Part shown: positions 63,549 to 64,000 of the stretch, piece after piece
Layout: each line of letters starts with the position of its first letter
Numbering within the stretch: the stretch's first letter is position 1
Notes under the pieces: generated by a model
Database searches by the model: none
What the model saw: only the letters and a program-made list of their open reading frames with translations
What the model was told of the DNA's origin: nothing
Program-made: the position numbers and the translations under genes
Source: Microbacterium timonense
GTDB lineage: Bacteria > Actinomycetota > Actinomycetes > Actinomycetales > Microbacteriaceae
Reading direction: 5' to 3'
Length of the DNA stretch: 64,000 nucleotides
NCBI RefSeq assembly: GCF_900292075.1
Contig: NZ_OLMV01000001.1
Location: 620,001-684,000, forward strand

Positions 63549-64000
63549 TCAGGCGGATCGATCGGCCGCATCGGGGGCGCGGTCACCGTCCGGCAGGAGA
63601 TCGGGCCGGTGCGCTCGCGTGCGTTCCAGGCTCCGCTCGTGCCGCCACGCCGCAATGGCGCCGTGATTGCCGCTCAGGAGCACCGGCGGAACGTCCAGCC
63701 CGCGCCAGCTCGCGGGCTTGGTATAGCTGGGGTACTCCAGCAGCCCCGCCTCGTGAGACTCCTCGACGAGGCTCTCGGGGTTGCCCACGACACCCGGGAT
63801 CAGGCGCGACACGGCCTCGATGACCGCCATCGCCGCCACCTCTCCCCCGTTGAGCACGTAATCGCCCAGGCTGATCAGCCGGACGCGGCCGCGCGCGGCG
63901 TAGTGATCCACGACCCGCTGGTCGATCCCCTCGTAGCGCCCGCAGGCGAACACCAGGTGGTGCTCCTGCGCCAGCTCGCGGGCGATCGGCTGCGAGAACA
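63549..64000 (-). CDS. trmD: tRNA (guanine37-N1)-methyltransferase, 5' end beyond window
   Basis: The visible 150 codons are the C-terminal part of TrmD, a SPOUT methyltransferase that makes m1G37. [17 protein letters not shown] holds the SAM-knot glycine motif and [20 protein letters not shown] is the other knot strand. [20 protein letters not shown] and [15 protein letters not shown] are the C-terminal domain. It continues past the right edge. Stop is 9 bp from the convergent synthase gene. Confidence 0.95.
   Translation of the reverse strand, partial: FSQPIARELAQEHHLVFACGRYEGIDQRVVDHYAARGRVRLISLGDYVLNGGEVAAMAVIEAVSRLIPGVVGNPESLVEESHEAGLLEYPSYTKPASWRGLDVPPVLLSGNHGAIAAWRHERSLERTRAHRPDLLPDGDRAPDAADRSA

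Overview
The window is a gene-dense chromosomal segment from a very GC-rich actinobacterium, most like Microbacterium or a close Microbacteriaceae relative. The signs are the use of GTG starts, many TANNNT -10 boxes placed directly before start codons, actinobacterial families (DUF2017 beside clpS, DUF2469 beside rnhB), GatCAB, the GlgE glycogen route and a LigA with an inserted loop. No rRNA, prophage, insertion sequence or CRISPR array was seen. Two tRNA genes are present.

Layout: 1-4051 holds two unrelated hotdog thioesterases, the ribosome-associated ATPase EttA and a lipoprotein. 4095-7567 holds a second-type SSB, a small orphan gene and the divergent MocR regulator / YczE-type membrane protein pair. 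7671-9756 holds tRNA-Arg, orn, tRNA-His and a metallopeptidase-clpS-DUF2017 operon. 9785-15505 holds a small kinase, a GerW-family protein, dinB and the gatC-gatA-gatB operon. 15564-22738 holds an acyl-CoA ligase, a YciI protein, ligA, mnmA and a cysteine desulfurase, with a pair of 83-bp inverted-repeat elements between the last two. 22857-29268 is an alpha-glucan cluster (glgX-like, glgE, glgB). 29390-35899 holds a thioredoxin-TPR protein, a multi-pass secreted-domain protein, an AI-2E-type permease, a hydrolase, a lytic transglycosylase and a DivIVA-repeat protein. 35896-40173 is the translation and lipid block cdsA-frr-pyrH and tsf-rpsB (all on the minus strand). 40506-50509 runs M23 peptidase, xerC, an accessory two-gene secreted module, dprA, comM, yraN, DUF2469, rnhB, lepB (frameshifted here) and rplS. 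50679-58372 holds a membrane protein, map and the trehalose operon glgX/treX-treY-treZ. 58599-63539 is the assimilatory nitrite reductase operon nirB-nirD-cobA-uroporphyrinogen synthase/wHTH. The right edge cuts trmD.

How genes work together: GlgE and GlgB build branched alpha-glucan from maltose-1-phosphate, and GlgX/TreX debranch it. TreY and TreZ turn the linear maltodextrins into trehalose. The nir operon pairs a siroheme enzyme with the methyltransferase that starts siroheme synthesis. The cysteine desulfurase can supply sulfur to MnmA for wobble-uridine thiolation.

Most interesting points: (i) the REPIN-like 83-bp inverted-repeat elements at 21317-21562; (ii) an accessory module at 42001-44928, bounded by its own promoter and a strong terminator inside otherwise conserved dprA-xerC synteny, whose large secreted protein carries eight cysteines and a stretch reminiscent of an aerolysin-type pore-forming hairpin; (iii) a possible MocR operator array between yczR- and yczE-like genes; (iv) a series of apparently leaderless genes with a -10 box 6-7 nt before the start codon; (v) an apparent frameshift in lepB. 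The rest of the window is largely ordinary housekeeping content.
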